Source of the DNA: Pseudorasbora parva
Lineage: Eukaryota > Chordata > Actinopteri > Cypriniformes > Gobionidae
DNA: 64,000 bases
Reading direction: 5' to 3'
Assembly: GCF_024679245.1 (NCBI RefSeq)
Contig: NC_090179.1
Span: 186,001-250,000 of the forward strand
A program made the translations under genes and the position numbers. The notes under the pieces were generated by a model that ran no database searches, was not told where the DNA came from, and saw only the letters and a list, made by a program, of their open reading frames with translations. Position 1 is the stretch's first letter, and every line of letters begins with the position of its first letter. Shown in pieces: positions 23,020-33,435 of the stretch.

Positions 23020-24351
23020 GGCCCTCATTTATCAAAAGTGCGTACACCAAATTTCCAGCGTACACCTTGCGTACACCCAAACCCACGGTGACTTTGAGAT
23101 TTATCAATATGGACGTTGGCGTACGGCACGCTCAAATCCTACGCCAGCTCAGGAGGTGGTGTACGCACACACACACACACGCTCAAATCCTACGCCAGCT
23201 CAGGAGGTGGTGTACGCACGTTTGAGTTAGTGTGAAAATGCGCAGAAAAACAATTCCTAACACCACAAAACGCACTGACAAGATATGCTATATTATGACC
23301 CACTGTTAAAAACCACAACAACAACATTCAGTGTTTATTTTTGTGCAACATGAACGTCAATGTTTAATTTGTGTGACTTTACCAAAGCGTTTGATCTGTA
23401 GGCATATGTATTCCTCCAGTCGCGAGCCCGTGTGCTTTATCTGACGTTTCAGGCCCGCGCCTGGCTCAGCAGCTGCGCACGGACTGGGACTAAAATAATT
23501 CAGACTGACAAAATAATAAAAATGACCTTCTTCTTTTAAATAATAATAAAATCAATAAAAACGACATTCTTCTTCTGAATAACAAGCGTCATTAAGAATA
23601 ATAATCATAATAATAATAATAAGAAGAAGAAGAATCTTACAAATTGTCATGTAATTATTAATGTGAATGAATGGTAGTACTCCATATCACATCATCATCA
23701 CTGTCGTACACCCCAATACATGCCGTGATACGAAATTAAATGCTAATTGTTTCAAAACGTGCTGTAAAATAATGCATTGTGATGGTAATTATCATCCAAA
23801 CAGCTATTTAAACTGCTGGAGTGCGCTTCTCAACCTCCTAAGAGTACTCGTAATTTGGGTCCATATTTTGTTTTTGTAGGTGCCTTTATTCCCACTCTTT
23901 AAACTCCCAAATAAAACAATTTTGTTTTTAGTTTTTTTCCACTTCCCTGGTGATGGTCTCGATGGGCGCGTCTCAATCATCTCACTAGTCCACTAGTCAG
24001 GGCACTGATCAGGGAGTCAGCCCATTGACTTATGTCCTAATCAGTGCCCTGACTAGTGAGATGATTGAGCGCGCCCGATCTCCACGTCGGAGAAGTTTCG
24101 CTTCTTTGCCGTCTTCTGTTTGTCCATGACGTAAAATGAGGGCGTGCGGGAGGCGGAGACTTTAATATATAGGGGCGTGTTATTCTAATGACGATCGGTT
24201 TCAGCCGCGGGATTTATCAAGGGCAGGCATTGCGTACACCTGGATTGCAGAGGTGCGCACAGCTTCATAAATCAGGCGGTGAGAGGAGTGTAAGCATAAT
24301 CTTACGCCAACATATACACCCGTTTCTACGCAAGATTGATAAATGAGGGCC
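23020..24351. mobile_element. 1.33 kb nonautonomous DNA element (GGCCCTCATTTATCAA ends)
   Basis: Perfect 16-bp terminal repeats GGCCCTCATTTATCAA (23020) and TTGATAAATGAGGGCC (24336-24351). Flanking ATT occurs on both sides (23017-23019, 24352-24354), giving a 3-bp target duplication. The GACACA flanks are also partly symmetrical, so the repeat could be longer. It contains a duplicated 51-bp block around 23120-23220, separated by a CA run, and a nested 113-bp palindrome. There is no transposase. A 3-bp duplication suggests PIF/Harbinger, but the target is not the usual TWA. Confidence 0.65.
23964..24076. repeat. 113-bp near-palindrome nested in the 1.33 kb element
   Basis: The arms begin GGGCGCGTCTCAATCATCTC and end with its near inverse GATGATTGAGCGCGCCC. 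The inner CAGGGCACTGAT/ATCAGTGCCCTG pair continues the stem to a loop of about 30 bp. The left arm has an extra CACTAGTC. This looks like a separate tiny foldback insertion. Confidence 0.7.
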
Positions 24352-24669
24352 ATTGTGTCTGATTTACAGTAAATTATGTTTGTGACAATGCTTGGTGCTA
24401 GTTCAATGAATTATGACAGAATTTGTATATATTTTTTTCATTGGAAACATGCCTATGGTGACATTTCTTCAAAATTATATCATGCTGCTTCTTGCACATC
24501 CCATAACAGCAGTTTGCAAATGAAACCTCCAGTGACACAGAAATGTTAATGAAAATAATGTAACACTAAACCATACACTGAACTTAACTGACAGTAATCA
24601 TGCTAACTATTAGTTTACAGATATTGCACTTTGATAACATTGTATTGTGGAAGTAAAATCTATTTATTC
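24352..24669. other. Intronic AT-rich sequence, nothing recognised
   Basis: About 320 bp of WDR53 intron between two elements. No ORF or repeat was recognised. Confidence 0.5.
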
Positions 24670-25420
24670 TTAAAGGGATCCCCTGGTGTTCAGACTTGTA
24701 TGGCTTAATATAACATAAATGATGTCTCTTACTGAATTATGTAGTAGAAAACCCATGAAAGATCTACGTTATTTAAAAAATCGATTTTATATTTGGACCA
24801 TGGGCGGCGCCATTTTGTTTGTGTTCTAGGTTGATGACGTAGAGTGGTTGCACTCCTCAATCAGCTGGCATTACCCGTAGCTATTTTACCACAACGCAAC
24901 TCGAAAATTGTTTCAGAGTTAAACAAAACCAAATAATTGCTTTGTAATTATACTTAAAACACACTCAAACATACATGTGCACATAAACTCTCTCTCTCAC
25001 AGACTCACACACACCCCAACAGATCGGCGCGAACACACGCACACACACACACACGCACTGCGTGTGCACATACATAACCCTCAATCACTATTCCCTGTGT
25101 TGATATCATAGATAGACTGTTGATATGCAGTAGATTAACTGTAATGCCTAATGTTTCCAGCAGAGGGAAATATCTATGTAGGACGATGGGATAAGTTAAC
25201 GTGAGGAAGAGAGGCAGGATGTTTTGGTGATGATGATGGGATTGGTTTGTGCATTAAAGTTTGAGCACGCTCAGTGAATTAACCTCAATCTTTAAACTTT
25301 AATTTTTAAGACACAAATAACATTCCCTACCTTTGTTCACTAATACAACTTGAAGGAGTGAAGGAAGACGAGTGCGTGAAGTCGGACAGCTGTTTGTAAA
25401 TCGGCTGTACACTCGTTATA

Positions 25421-27040
25421 CAGTATTGTTCAAAATAATAGCAGTACAATGTGACTAACCAGAATAATCAAGGTTTTTCGTATATTTTTTATTGCTACGT
25501 GGCAAACAAGTTACCAGTAGGTTCAGTAGATTCTCAGAAAACAAATGAGACCCAGCATTCATGATATGCACGCTCTTAAGGCTGTGCAATTGGGCAATTA
25601 GTTGAAAGGGGTGTGTTCAAAAAAATAGCAGTGTGGCATTCAATCACTGAGGTCATCAATTTTGTGAAGAAACAGGTGTGAATCAGGTGGCCCCTATTTA
25701 AGGATGAAGCCAACACTTGTTGAACATGCATTTGAAAGCTGAGGAAAATGGGTCGTTCAAGACATTGTTCAGAAGAACAGCGTACTTTGATTAAAAAGTT
25801 GATTAGAGTGGGGAAAACCTATAAAGAGGTGCAAAAAATGATAGGCTGTTCAGCTAAAATGATCTCCAATGCCTTAAAATGGAGAGCAAAACCAGAGAGA
25901 CGTGGAAGAAAACGGAAGACAACCATCAAAATGGATAGAAGAATAACCAGAATGGCAAAGGCTCAGCCAATGATCACCTCCAGGATGATCAAAGACAGTC
26001 TGGAGTTACCTGTAAGTACTGTGACAGTTAGAAGACGTCTGTGTGAAGCTAATCTATTTTCAAGAATCCCCCGCAAAGTCCCTCTGTTAAAAAAAAGGCA
26101 TGTGCAGAAGAGGTTACAATTTGCCAAAGAACACATCAACTGGCCTAAAGAGAAATGGAGGAACATTTTGTGGACTGATGAGAGTAAAATTGTTCTTTTT
26201 GGGTCCAAGGGCCACAGGCAGTTTGTGAGACGACCCCCAAACTCTGAATTCAAGCCACAGTACACAGTGAAGACAGTGAAGCATGGAGGTGCAAGCATCA
26301 TGATATGGGCATGTTTCTCCTACTATGGTGTTGGGCCTATTTATCGCATACCAGGGATCATGGATCAGTTTGCATATGTTAAAATACTTGAAGAGGTCAT
26401 GTTGCCCTATGCTGAAGAGGACATGCCCTTGAAACGGTTGTTTCAACAAGACAATGACCCTAAACACACTAGTAAACGGGCAAAGTCTTGGTTCCAAACC
26501 AACAAAATTAATGTTATGGAGTGGCCAGCCCAATCTCCAGACCTTAATCCAATTGAGAACTTGTGGGGTGATATCAAAAATGCTGTTTCTGAAGCAAAAC
26601 CAAGAAATGTGAATGAATTGTGGAATGTTGTTAAAGAATCATGGAGTGGAATAACAGCTGAGAGGTGCCACAAGTTGGTTGACTCCATGCCACACAGATG
26701 TCAAGCAGTTTTAAAAAACTGTGGTCATACAACTAAATATTAGTTTAGTGATTCACAGGATTGCTAAATCCCAGAAAAAAAAAATGTTTGTACAAAATAG
26801 TTTTGAGTTTGTACGGTCAAAGGTAGACACTGCTATTTTTTTGAACACACCCCTTTCAACTAATTGCCCAATTGCACAGCCTTAAGAGCGTGCATATCAT
26901 GAATGCTGGGTCTCATTTGTTTTCTGACAATCTACTGAACCTACTGGTAACTTGTTTGCCACGTAGCAATAAAAAATATACTAAAAACCTTGATTATTCT
27001 GGTTAGTCACATTGTACTGCTATTATTTTGAACAAGACTG
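25421..27040 (+). mobile_element. Complete Tc1-family transposon, 1,620 bp
   Basis: The ends CAGTATTGTTCAAAATAATA (25421) and its inverse at 27040 lie between TA dinucleotides (25419-25420 and 27041-27042), the Tc1/mariner target signature. The inverted repeats are about 213 bp each and differ at only about three positions by eye. Each repeat contains two related motifs, an outer GTTCAAAATAATAGCAGTA and an inner GTTCAAAAAAATAGCAGTG. This is an IR/DR arrangement like that of fish Tc1 elements with paired transposase-binding sites. It holds one intact transposase ORF. It is inserted in TTAA element copy A, in the WDR53 intron, same strand as the gene. Confidence 0.95.
25748..26743 (+). CDS. Tc1 transposase, intact DD34E
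   Basis: A 331-aa uninterrupted ORF, close to the 340 residues usual for Tc1 transposases, which cut and paste the element by binding its inverted repeats. The N-terminal paired-like helix-turn-helix region (about 1-110) has [20 protein letters not shown], the GRPR-like hook GRKRK at 53-57 and a second HTH near 70-105. The catalytic triad is present: D144 in LWTDESK, D235 in FQQDNDPKH and E270 in [11 protein letters not shown]. The 91- and 35-residue steps are exactly those of fish Tc1 enzymes. The glycine-rich HGGASIMIW block is at 179-187. The start is the first ATG, 128 bp inside the left inverted repeat. No premature stop or frameshift was seen, so the copy could be active or recently silenced. 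Confidence 0.95.
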   Translation: MGRSRHCSEEQRTLIKKLIRVGKTYKEVQKMIGCSAKMISNALKWRAKPERRGRKRKTTIKMDRRITRMAKAQPMITSRMIKDSLELPVSTVTVRRRLCEANLFSRIPRKVPLLKKRHVQKRLQFAKEHINWPKEKWRNILWTDESKIVLFGSKGHRQFVRRPPNSEFKPQYTVKTVKHGGASIMIWACFSYYGVGPIYRIPGIMDQFAYVKILEEVMLPYAEEDMPLKRLFQQDNDPKHTSKRAKSWFQTNKINVMEWPAQSPDLNPIENLWGDIKNAVSEAKPRNVNELWNVVKESWSGITAERCHKLVDSMPHRCQAVLKNCGHTTKY

Positions 27041-27169
27041 TATTAAGCCATACAAGTCTCAACACCGGGAATCCCTTTAAATTTTGCAAAGTGACCGAAG
27101 GAATTATGTGTCCAAACGATTATAATTAAAATTCGCCACACAGTTGACATAACATTTTCCCGTAGTGTG

Positions 27170-27170
<1 letters not shown>

Positions 27171-27225
<55 letters not shown>
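27171..27225. repeat. GT microsatellite
   Basis: About 55 bp of uninterrupted TG in the WDR53 intron. Confidence 0.95.
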
Positions 27226-27227
<2 letters not shown>

Positions 27228-27980
27228 GCCTAGAAATCTAGACGCACCCTAGCGGCAGCAAATTTAATTTGCCCGCAAGTGTCGTCTAGAAACTCTCAAT
27301 ACACGTCTGAGCTGTGTTCCTCAGAATCTGGACGGGCCAATCACATCGTGTATAGAGTTGGTGGGCGGGGCCATAATGACGACGGCCGAGTTGCGTTTGC
27401 GTGCTTCTAGTAAACACAGAAACTGGCGAACGGCGGGGGCCGAATTTACTATTATTACTATTACCGTATATTACTATTACGCCGTACATATTCCTGTCTA
27501 TGCGTATACTACGGTCTATGATCACGTCACAGAAGGACGTCCATGGAAAGGGTTATCCCATCCCACACCTCTCAAACCGATTACAATTTCGTTTTGGGCA
27601 TTTTTTCCTCGATTGAGGTGTATTCAATATCAGAGCAATATTTGAACAGTGAAAATAACTGTAAAATAGTTTTTGAACTTTAATGTCACTAATGCTGATA
27701 ATTCATTGATTTTTTTTTTAGTTTAAATATTTATAATACTTTCAAAGCAAAAATGATGTATCCTCGGTTTCTGGTGTTATTCTGCAGAAGCGCTTTGCTA
27801 TTATCAGTGTGAACAAGAGTCACAGCAACACTCGCTCCTGCTCTGCTTCACACTACAGTAACGTTAATAACCGCATCCATCAACATGATTTCTGCCCAAG
27901 TTCTCTACCATTTCCTTTATTCCATTGCCAAAAGCTTTAGATGCAGGTGATTAACAGACATGAATGACGAGTGTGTGTGT
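27226..27980. other. Intronic repeat-derived sequence
   Basis: 27230-27420 (CTAGAAATCTAGACGCACCC onward) resembles the GC-rich start of a dispersed cyprinid element, with GGGCGGGGCC near 27363. The remainder is AT-rich intron. No coding exon was recognised; open frames at 27286-27645 have no domain. Confidence 0.4.
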
Positions 27981-28161
27981 GTCTCCCGCAGGTGTGTCTG
28001 TGGAGCCTGCTGAAGCAGATATAAGTGTGTGAAGCGCAGACATGAGTGTGTGAATGACGAGTGTGTGTCTCCCGCAGGTGTGTCTGTGGAACCTGCCGAA
28101 GCAGATATAAGTGTGTGAAGCGCAGACGAGTGTGTGAATGACGAGTGTGTGTCTCCCGCAG
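27981..28161 (+). repeat. Triplicated 3' splice site of WDR53 exon 2
   Basis: The segment TGTCTCCCGCAG|GTGTGTCTGTGGA occurs three times, with AG ends at 27991, 28077 and 28161 (spacing 86 and 84 bp). Only the third opens into the full exon. The first two copies carry about 25 bp of exon start (VCLWSLLK and VCLWNLPK) and then reach an in-frame TAA within 11 codons. They are decoy acceptors made by tandem duplication of the intron-exon boundary. Confidence 0.9.
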
Positions 28162-28709
28162 GTGTGTCTGTGGAACCTGCCGAAGCCGCGTCCGCTGTGG
28201 AGCTGCAGTCTGCAGGAGCAGGAAGCGTCCGCTGAGATGATCAACCCTCCTCTGGCTCACTGTGTGTGTGTGTCGTCCTGCGGGACCGTGCTGGGCTGTG
28301 CGGCGGAGGACGGAGCGGTGCATCTGCTGCGTGTGTCTGAGGACGGCCGGCTCCGGCAGCGGGGCTCTCTCCGCGCTCACAGCCAGGGGGCGTCGCAGGC
28401 ACACTTCCTCAGCTTCCTCTCGCACCCGTACTGGCTGGCCAGCGGAGGCAATGACGGGCTCCTGGCCCTCTGGGACCTCAGCCGAGAGCCGCTGGTGGCC
28501 CACGGCCGGAAGCCCCGAGGCCAGAGGAGGAGAGCCGGAGCCAGGCAGAGTGTGCCGAGCCAGGAGGAGCAGGAGGAGCTCCGGCCCACTCAGTGCTTCC
28601 AGCACGGGGAGAAGGTCAACTGGCTCTGCCCCGCTGTGCTGGAGGGGAAGCCCAGTCTGCTGGTGACCGACCAGACCTCCTGCCTGTCCGTTTACTCGCT
28701 GGAGCGACT

Positions 28710-28713
<4 letters not shown>
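28162..28713 (+). CDS. wdr53: WDR53 homologue, coding exon 2 (terminal)
   Basis: Encodes residues 163-345 and the stop codon TAG at 28711-28713; with exon 1 this gives 345 aa against about 358 in human WDR53. The acceptor TCTCCCGCAG ends at 28161, phase 0, so LDMQ joins VCLWNL at a WD strand. Conserved blocks: VCLW (163-166), KPRPLW (170-175), NPPLAHCVCVSSCG (190-203), AAEDGAVHLLRV (209-220), GGNDGLLALWD (257-267), HGEKVNW (311-317) and TDQTSCLSVY (331-340). A basic linker rich in Arg (about 276-291) precedes the last blade, as in WDR53. The exon is GC-rich. Its first and last segments are both tandemly duplicated in flanking DNA. Confidence 0.92.
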
Positions 28714-28798
<85 letters not shown>

Positions 28799-29027
28799 CG
28801 GACCAGACCTCCTGCCTGTCCGTGTACTCGCTGGAGCGACTCTAGTGTGTGTGTGTGACGGACCAGACCTCCTGCCTGTCCGTTTACTCGCTGGAGCGAC
28901 TCTAGTGTGTGTGTGTGTGTGACGGACCAGACCTCCTGCCTGTCCGTTTACTCGCTGGAGCGACTCTAGTGTGTGTGTGTGTGACGGACCAGACCTCCTG
29001 CCTGTCCGTGTACTCGCTGGAGCGACT

Positions 29028-29065
<38 letters not shown>
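28714..29065 (+). repeat. GT tract plus four tandem copies of the WDR53 stop-codon region
   Basis: After the true stop comes about 85 bp of GT. Four copies of the last 48 or so bp of the exon (coding TDQTSCLSVYSLERL and TAG) follow, each with a short GT tract, with stops at 28845, 28905, 28969 and 29031 and a spacing of 60-64 bp. A further GT run extends to 29065. Copies alternate between GTTTACTCG and GTGTACTCG. They lie in the 3' UTR and should not be translated. Confidence 0.92.
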
Positions 29066-29068
<3 letters not shown>

Positions 29069-29225
29069 ATGGGACCGGACTGTGATTGTCCTTCCCATGT
29101 GTTAAAGTCATGGGAACTGAAGATCTGCAGACGCTCTCAGGCTATTATTCATCCTCTGTTCATCTGGACACTTGCTTCACATAATGTTTGGAAGCGGCAC
29201 AGTGGAAATACAGAAACAATCATGC

Positions 29226-29231
29226 ATTAAA
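29226..29231 (+). promoter_or_regulatory. Candidate WDR53 polyadenylation signal ATTAAA
   Basis: ATTAAA lies 513 bp after the stop and about 25 bp before a hAT insertion. If used, the mRNA would end before the 28-bp minisatellite. The related copy of this flank at 43.8 kb lacks the hexamer (GCATAAG there), so it is not conserved between copies. Confidence 0.35.
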
Positions 29232-29251
29232 ACGGCTTTATTCCTTTAGAG

Positions 29252-31629
29252 CAGTGGTTCCCAACCACGTTCCTGGAGGACCCCCAGCAGTGCACATTTT
29301 GGATGTGTCCTTAGTCTGACACACCCACATCAGGTCTTGGAGTGGCTACTAATGATCTGATGACCTGAATCAGGTGTGTTTGATCTGATGACCTGAATCA
29401 GGTGTGTTTGATCTGATGATCTGAATCAGGTGTGTTTGATCTGATGACCTGAATCAGGTGTGTTTGATCTGATGACCTGAATCAGATGTGTTTGATCTGA
29501 TGACCTCAATCAGGTGTGTTTGATCTGATGACCTGAATCAGGTGTGTTTGATCTGATGACCTCAATCAGGTGTGTTTGATCTGATGACCTCAATCAGGTG
29601 TGTTTGATCTGATGACCTCAATCAGGTGTGTTTGATCTGATGACCTCAATCAGGTGTGTTTGATCTGATGACCTCAATCAGGTGTGTTTGATCTGATGAC
29701 CTCAATCAGGTGTGTTTGATCTGATGACCTCAATCAGGTGTGTTTGATCTGATGACCTCAATCAGGTGTGTTTGATCTGATGACCTGAATCAGGTGTGTT
29801 TGATCTGATGACCTCAATCAGGTGTGTTTGATCTGATGACCTCAATCAGGTGTGTTTGATCTGATGACCTCAATCAGGTGTGTTTGATCTGATGACCTCA
29901 ATCAGGTGTGTTTGATCTGATGACCTCAATCAGGTGTGTTTGATCTGATGACCTCAATCAGGTGTGTTTGATCTGATGACCTGAATCAGGTGTGTTTGAT
30001 CTGATGACCTGAATCAGGTGTGTTTGATCTGATGACCTCAATCAGGTGTGTTTGATCTGATGACCTCAATCAGGTGTGTTTGATCTGATGACCTCAATCA
30101 GGTGTGTTTGATCTGATGACCTCAATCAGGTGTGTTTGATCTGATGACCTCAATCAGGTGTGTTTGATCTGATGACCTGAATCAGGTGTGTTTGATCTGA
30201 TGACCTGAATCAGGTGTGTTTGATCTGATGACCTCAATCAGGTGTGTTTGATCTGATGACCTCAATCAGGTGTGTTTGATCTGATGACCTCAATCAGGTG
30301 TGTTTGATCTGATGACCTGAATCAGGTGTGTTTGATCTGATGACCTGAATCAGGTGTGTTTGATCTGATGACCTGAATCAGGTGTGTTTGATCTGATGAC
30401 CTGAATCAGGTGTGTTTGATCTGATGACCTGAATCAGGTGTGTTTGATCTGATGACCTCAATCAGGTGTGTTTGATCTGATGACCTGAATCAGGTGTGTT
30501 TGATCTGATGACCTCAATCAGGTGTGTTTGATCTGATGACCTGAATCAGGTGTGTTTGATCTGATGACCTCAATCAGGTGTGTTTGATCTGATGACCTGA
30601 ATCAGGTGTGTTTGATCTGATGACCTCAATCAGGTGTGTTTGATCTGATGACCTGAATCAGGTGTGTTTGATCTGATGACCTGAATCAGGTGTGTTTGAT
30701 CTGATGACCTCAATCAGGTGTGTTTGATCTGATGACCTCAATCAGGTGTGTTTGATCTGATGACCTGAATCAGGTGTGTTTGATCTGATGACCTCAATCA
30801 GGTGTGTTTGATCTGATGACCTGAATCAGGTGTGTTTGATCGGATGACCTCAATCAGGTGTGTTTGATCTGATGACCTCAATCAGGTGTGTTTGATCGGA
30901 TGACCTGAATCAGGTGTGTTTGATCTGATGACCTCAATCAGGTGTGTTTGATCTGATGACCTCAATCAGGTGTGTTTGATCTGATGACCTGAATCAGGTG
31001 TGTTTGATCTGATGACCTCAATCAGGTGTGTTTGATCTGATGACCTCAATCAGGTGTGTTTGATCTGATGACCTCAATCAGGTGTGTTTGATCTGATGAC
31101 CTCAATCAGGTGTGTTTGATCTGATGACCTCAATCAGGTGTGTTTGATCTGATGACCTCAATCAGGTGTGTTTGATCTGATGACCTGAATCAGGTGTGTT
31201 TGATCTGATGACCTGAATCAGGTGTGTTTGATCTGATGACCTGAATCAGGTGTGTTTGATCTGATGACCTGAATCAGGTGTGTTTGATCTGATGACCTGA
31301 ATCAGGTGTGTTTGATCTGATGACCTGAATCAGGTGTGTTTGATCTGATGACCTGAATCAGGTGTGTTTGATCTGATGACCTGAATCAGGTGTGTTTGAT
31401 CTGATGACCTGAATCAGGTGTGTTTGATCTGATGACCTGAATCAGGTGTGTTTGATCTGATGACCTGAATCAGGTGTGCTTGATCTGATGACCTCAATCA
31501 GGTGTGTTTGATCTGATGACCTGAATCAGGTGTGTTTGATCTGATGACCTGAATCAGGTGTGTTTGATTGAGGAGACATGCCAAATGTGCACTGTTGGGA
31601 GTACTCCAGGAACGTGGTTGGAACCACTG
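29252..31629. mobile_element. hAT element enlarged by a minisatellite, 2,378 bp
   Basis: The ends CAGTGGTTCCCAACCACGTT (29252) and the near inverse ACGTGGTTGGAACCACTG (31629) fit the hAT/Charlie-type CAGTGGTTC rule. Flanks CTTTAGAG (29244-29251) and CTTTAGAT (31630-31637) give an 8-bp target duplication with one mismatch. The related flank at 43.8-44.1 kb has the uninterrupted sequence ATTCCTTTAGATTATAC, which is the empty site. Nearly all of the interior is a 28-bp tandem array. Confidence 0.85.
29352..31569. repeat. 28-bp minisatellite, about 79 units
   Basis: The unit is CTGATGACCTCAATCAGGTG plus TGTTTGAT. The main variant is GACCTGAATC versus GACCTCAATC, found in runs; rare changes include CGGATG near 30841 and 30896 and GTGTGCTTG near 31478. 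Each unit contains CAGGTG (an E-box) and TGACCT (an AGGTCA half-site). A single ancestor-like ATCAAACACACCTGAA is present in the 127-bp hAT MITE at 36315, so the array probably grew from such an element's interior. Confidence 0.95.
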
Positions 31630-31699
31630 CTTTAGATTATACTAATGTCTTTTTTAAAACGTCTACACGTGTATAAAACATGATTCTTAATCTGTTCAA

Positions 31700-32372
31700 A
31701 TCAAATCAACATTTATTTATATAGCACACTTAAAAACAAAAGCTGACCAAAGTGCTTTACACGCTCAACAATACTAATAAGAAGACAATGACAATACACC
31801 CAAAACTAGACCCTTCTCAAACTCCCAGCCCTTTATGGGCAGCAAGAGAAATATTAGCACAGATTTAAAGCATCCTAACGAGTCACAGGATCTCCTTTAG
31901 TCTTCAACCGAGCTGTAGGGACACTCAAAAGTAGACTCTGTGATGATCTTAATGGTCTAGGTGTACAGTAATGTTGTAACAAACCAGAAATGTACTCTGG
32001 AGGAAGACCATGCAATAAAACCATTAATAAGACCTTATATTGCACTCTAGAATGCTAGAGCAAGCTTTGATCACCAGCTCAGATTTAGACTCTTTCATCT
32101 GTAATAAACTAGATGCCATGCAGGCCTTCATCTCATCAGGCAGTCAAACAGGGCTTTAGATTGCCATCGCACTTCAGAGGTAAACACAGCTGGGTGTCGT
32201 CGGCATATCTGTGATATTCCACCTTATATTTTTGACAGATTATCCCCAGTGGTAACAAATATAAGGAGAAAAGTACAGGACCCAGACATGAACGCTGAGG
32301 AACTCCTGATATTACAGGCTGAGAGGGAGAAATATGATCCCCTAGTTCCACCGCAAAGGTCCTATCATGCAA
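31700..32372 (-). pseudogene. L2-type LINE fragment with 3' tail
   Basis: On the minus strand, 32136-32372 encodes part of a reverse transcriptase: VISGVPQRSCLGPVLFSLY, PLGII and HRYADDTQLCLPLK, with the YADD box intact. The 3' UTR follows to about 31700, ending in a tail whose plus-strand reading is CATTTATTTATATAGCACAC. This L2-like 3' end also appears in the second copy of the WDR53 flank (to 44104). No full ORF remains. Confidence 0.75.
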
Positions 32373-32379
32373 GTAGGAG

Positions 32380-33435
32380 GAGAACCATTTAAGAGCATGG
32401 ATGAATTGAACAAACTGAAACGCGGTAACATCCCATCAGAGCGTAGTCCTCACAGTCGTCATGAAGGGCAAAATTAGCCGTATAGACCAAAACCACAGTT
32501 TATCCCAGGCTGTAAACATGCTTTATTCTGCTGTAAAGTTGGCATTTTAACATGAGGCTCAATGAGATTCTGCTCCTTCTGGAGTCGGTCTCTAGTGACC
32601 AGTCGATGAACTGCAGTTTAAGTCACTTCCGTATTAGCTTCAACAGAAACTGGGGGAGGAGCCGCTTAGTCTGTACACGTGTGTGTGTGTGTGTGAGAGT
32701 TGATGCCAGATGTACTGTAATCTGACAGCGTTGAGACGCTTCTTCAAGGCCTGCCAATGCTTTCAGCCTGGGTAGGGTTAGGTGTGTGTGCAGTGTATGT
32801 GCCTAGTAATATCAGAGCAAGGGTTTGGAGAAACCAAAGAATGAGGTATACAGAAGCACTCAATATAACAGCTTTTGCAAACACACTGCTAATGTTTTAC
32901 TGAGAGGAAAATCCATCAGAGGAAAGTAACTAATAATACTGAACTAATAATCAGGGCTGGGTATCGTTTCAGATGATCCGATTCAAACTCAATGAATATA
33001 GATTTAATACAAATACTATATTTATAAAATAGATCAGTGAACATACGTTTACAAGTGGGTAATTCAAAAAGAAATAAAGAGCCACACACCTGTATATGAA
33101 ACTCATTACATTAAAACAGAACCCATATCTATATTTCAAATGCATACGATTATGTTAAATACGGTGCAACTTTATTCTAATAAAATGTATCTGAGAAGTG
33201 TCTGATACAATTCAGTTTGTATGGATATGTTGATATATTTATTCTAAAACATAAAAAGGATATTGGATGATTTTCAGTACACGACAAGCTTTTGTGTTTT
33301 TTTGCCGCCCGTCATTTACTTTTCCTACAACGTGGTAACGAACAACAGTACCTTAACGTGCTGACTTATGTGGACTAACTGTAATTTGAGGAAATCTGTT
33401 TATAACATAAGCTATTAGGTTTGAATTATTGGTCT
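32380..33435. other. Intergenic, no gene recognised
   Basis: Contains repeat-like segments (for example GTCACTTCCGTATTAGCTTC near 32620) and AT-rich DNA. No ORF or domain could be supported. Confidence 0.4.

Larger units (their letters stand above)
24674..27076. mobile_element. TTAA-target element copy A (deleted, carries Tc1)
   Basis: The left end AGGGATCCCCTGGTGTT at 24674 is preceded by TTAA; the right end AACACCGGGAATCCCT at 27076 is followed by TTAA. The family recurs at 39273 (copy C) and 60474-62118 (copy B). TTAA duplications occur in Kolobok and piggyBac elements; no transposase of either was seen. The left arm has CCATGGGCGGCGCCATTTTG and GTTGATGACGTAG. Compared with copy B, the right arm is almost completely missing: the sequence jumps from the centre to the last 36 bp. 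The Tc1 transposon sits at that junction. Confidence 0.75.
19493..28161 (+). other. WDR53 intron, 8,669 bp, repeat-filled
   Basis: GT at 19493-19494 and AG at 28160-28161, phase 0. It holds, in order: an L1-like remnant with an insertion, a gypsy remnant, a PIF-like remnant, a 1.33 kb element, a TTAA element carrying a Tc1 transposon, a GT microsatellite, and a triplicated 3' splice site. No exon of another gene was recognised within it. Confidence 0.85.

Noticed and set aside
25963..26688. Three antisense open frames inside the Tc1 transposase
   Set aside because: They are shadows of a well supported transposase on the plus strand.
27937..28605. 222-codon open frame antisense to WDR53 exon 2
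   Set aside because: It is a shadow of the GC-rich exon and reads through the triplicated splice-site repeat as a Thr/His-rich array.
28616..29098. 160-codon Thr-His repeat frame
   Set aside because: Made by the CA/GT microsatellite; not a protein.
29352..31569. Regular 28-bp repeats resembling a CRISPR array in period
   Set aside because: There are no unique spacers; units are head to tail in a hAT element of an animal genome. It is a minisatellite.
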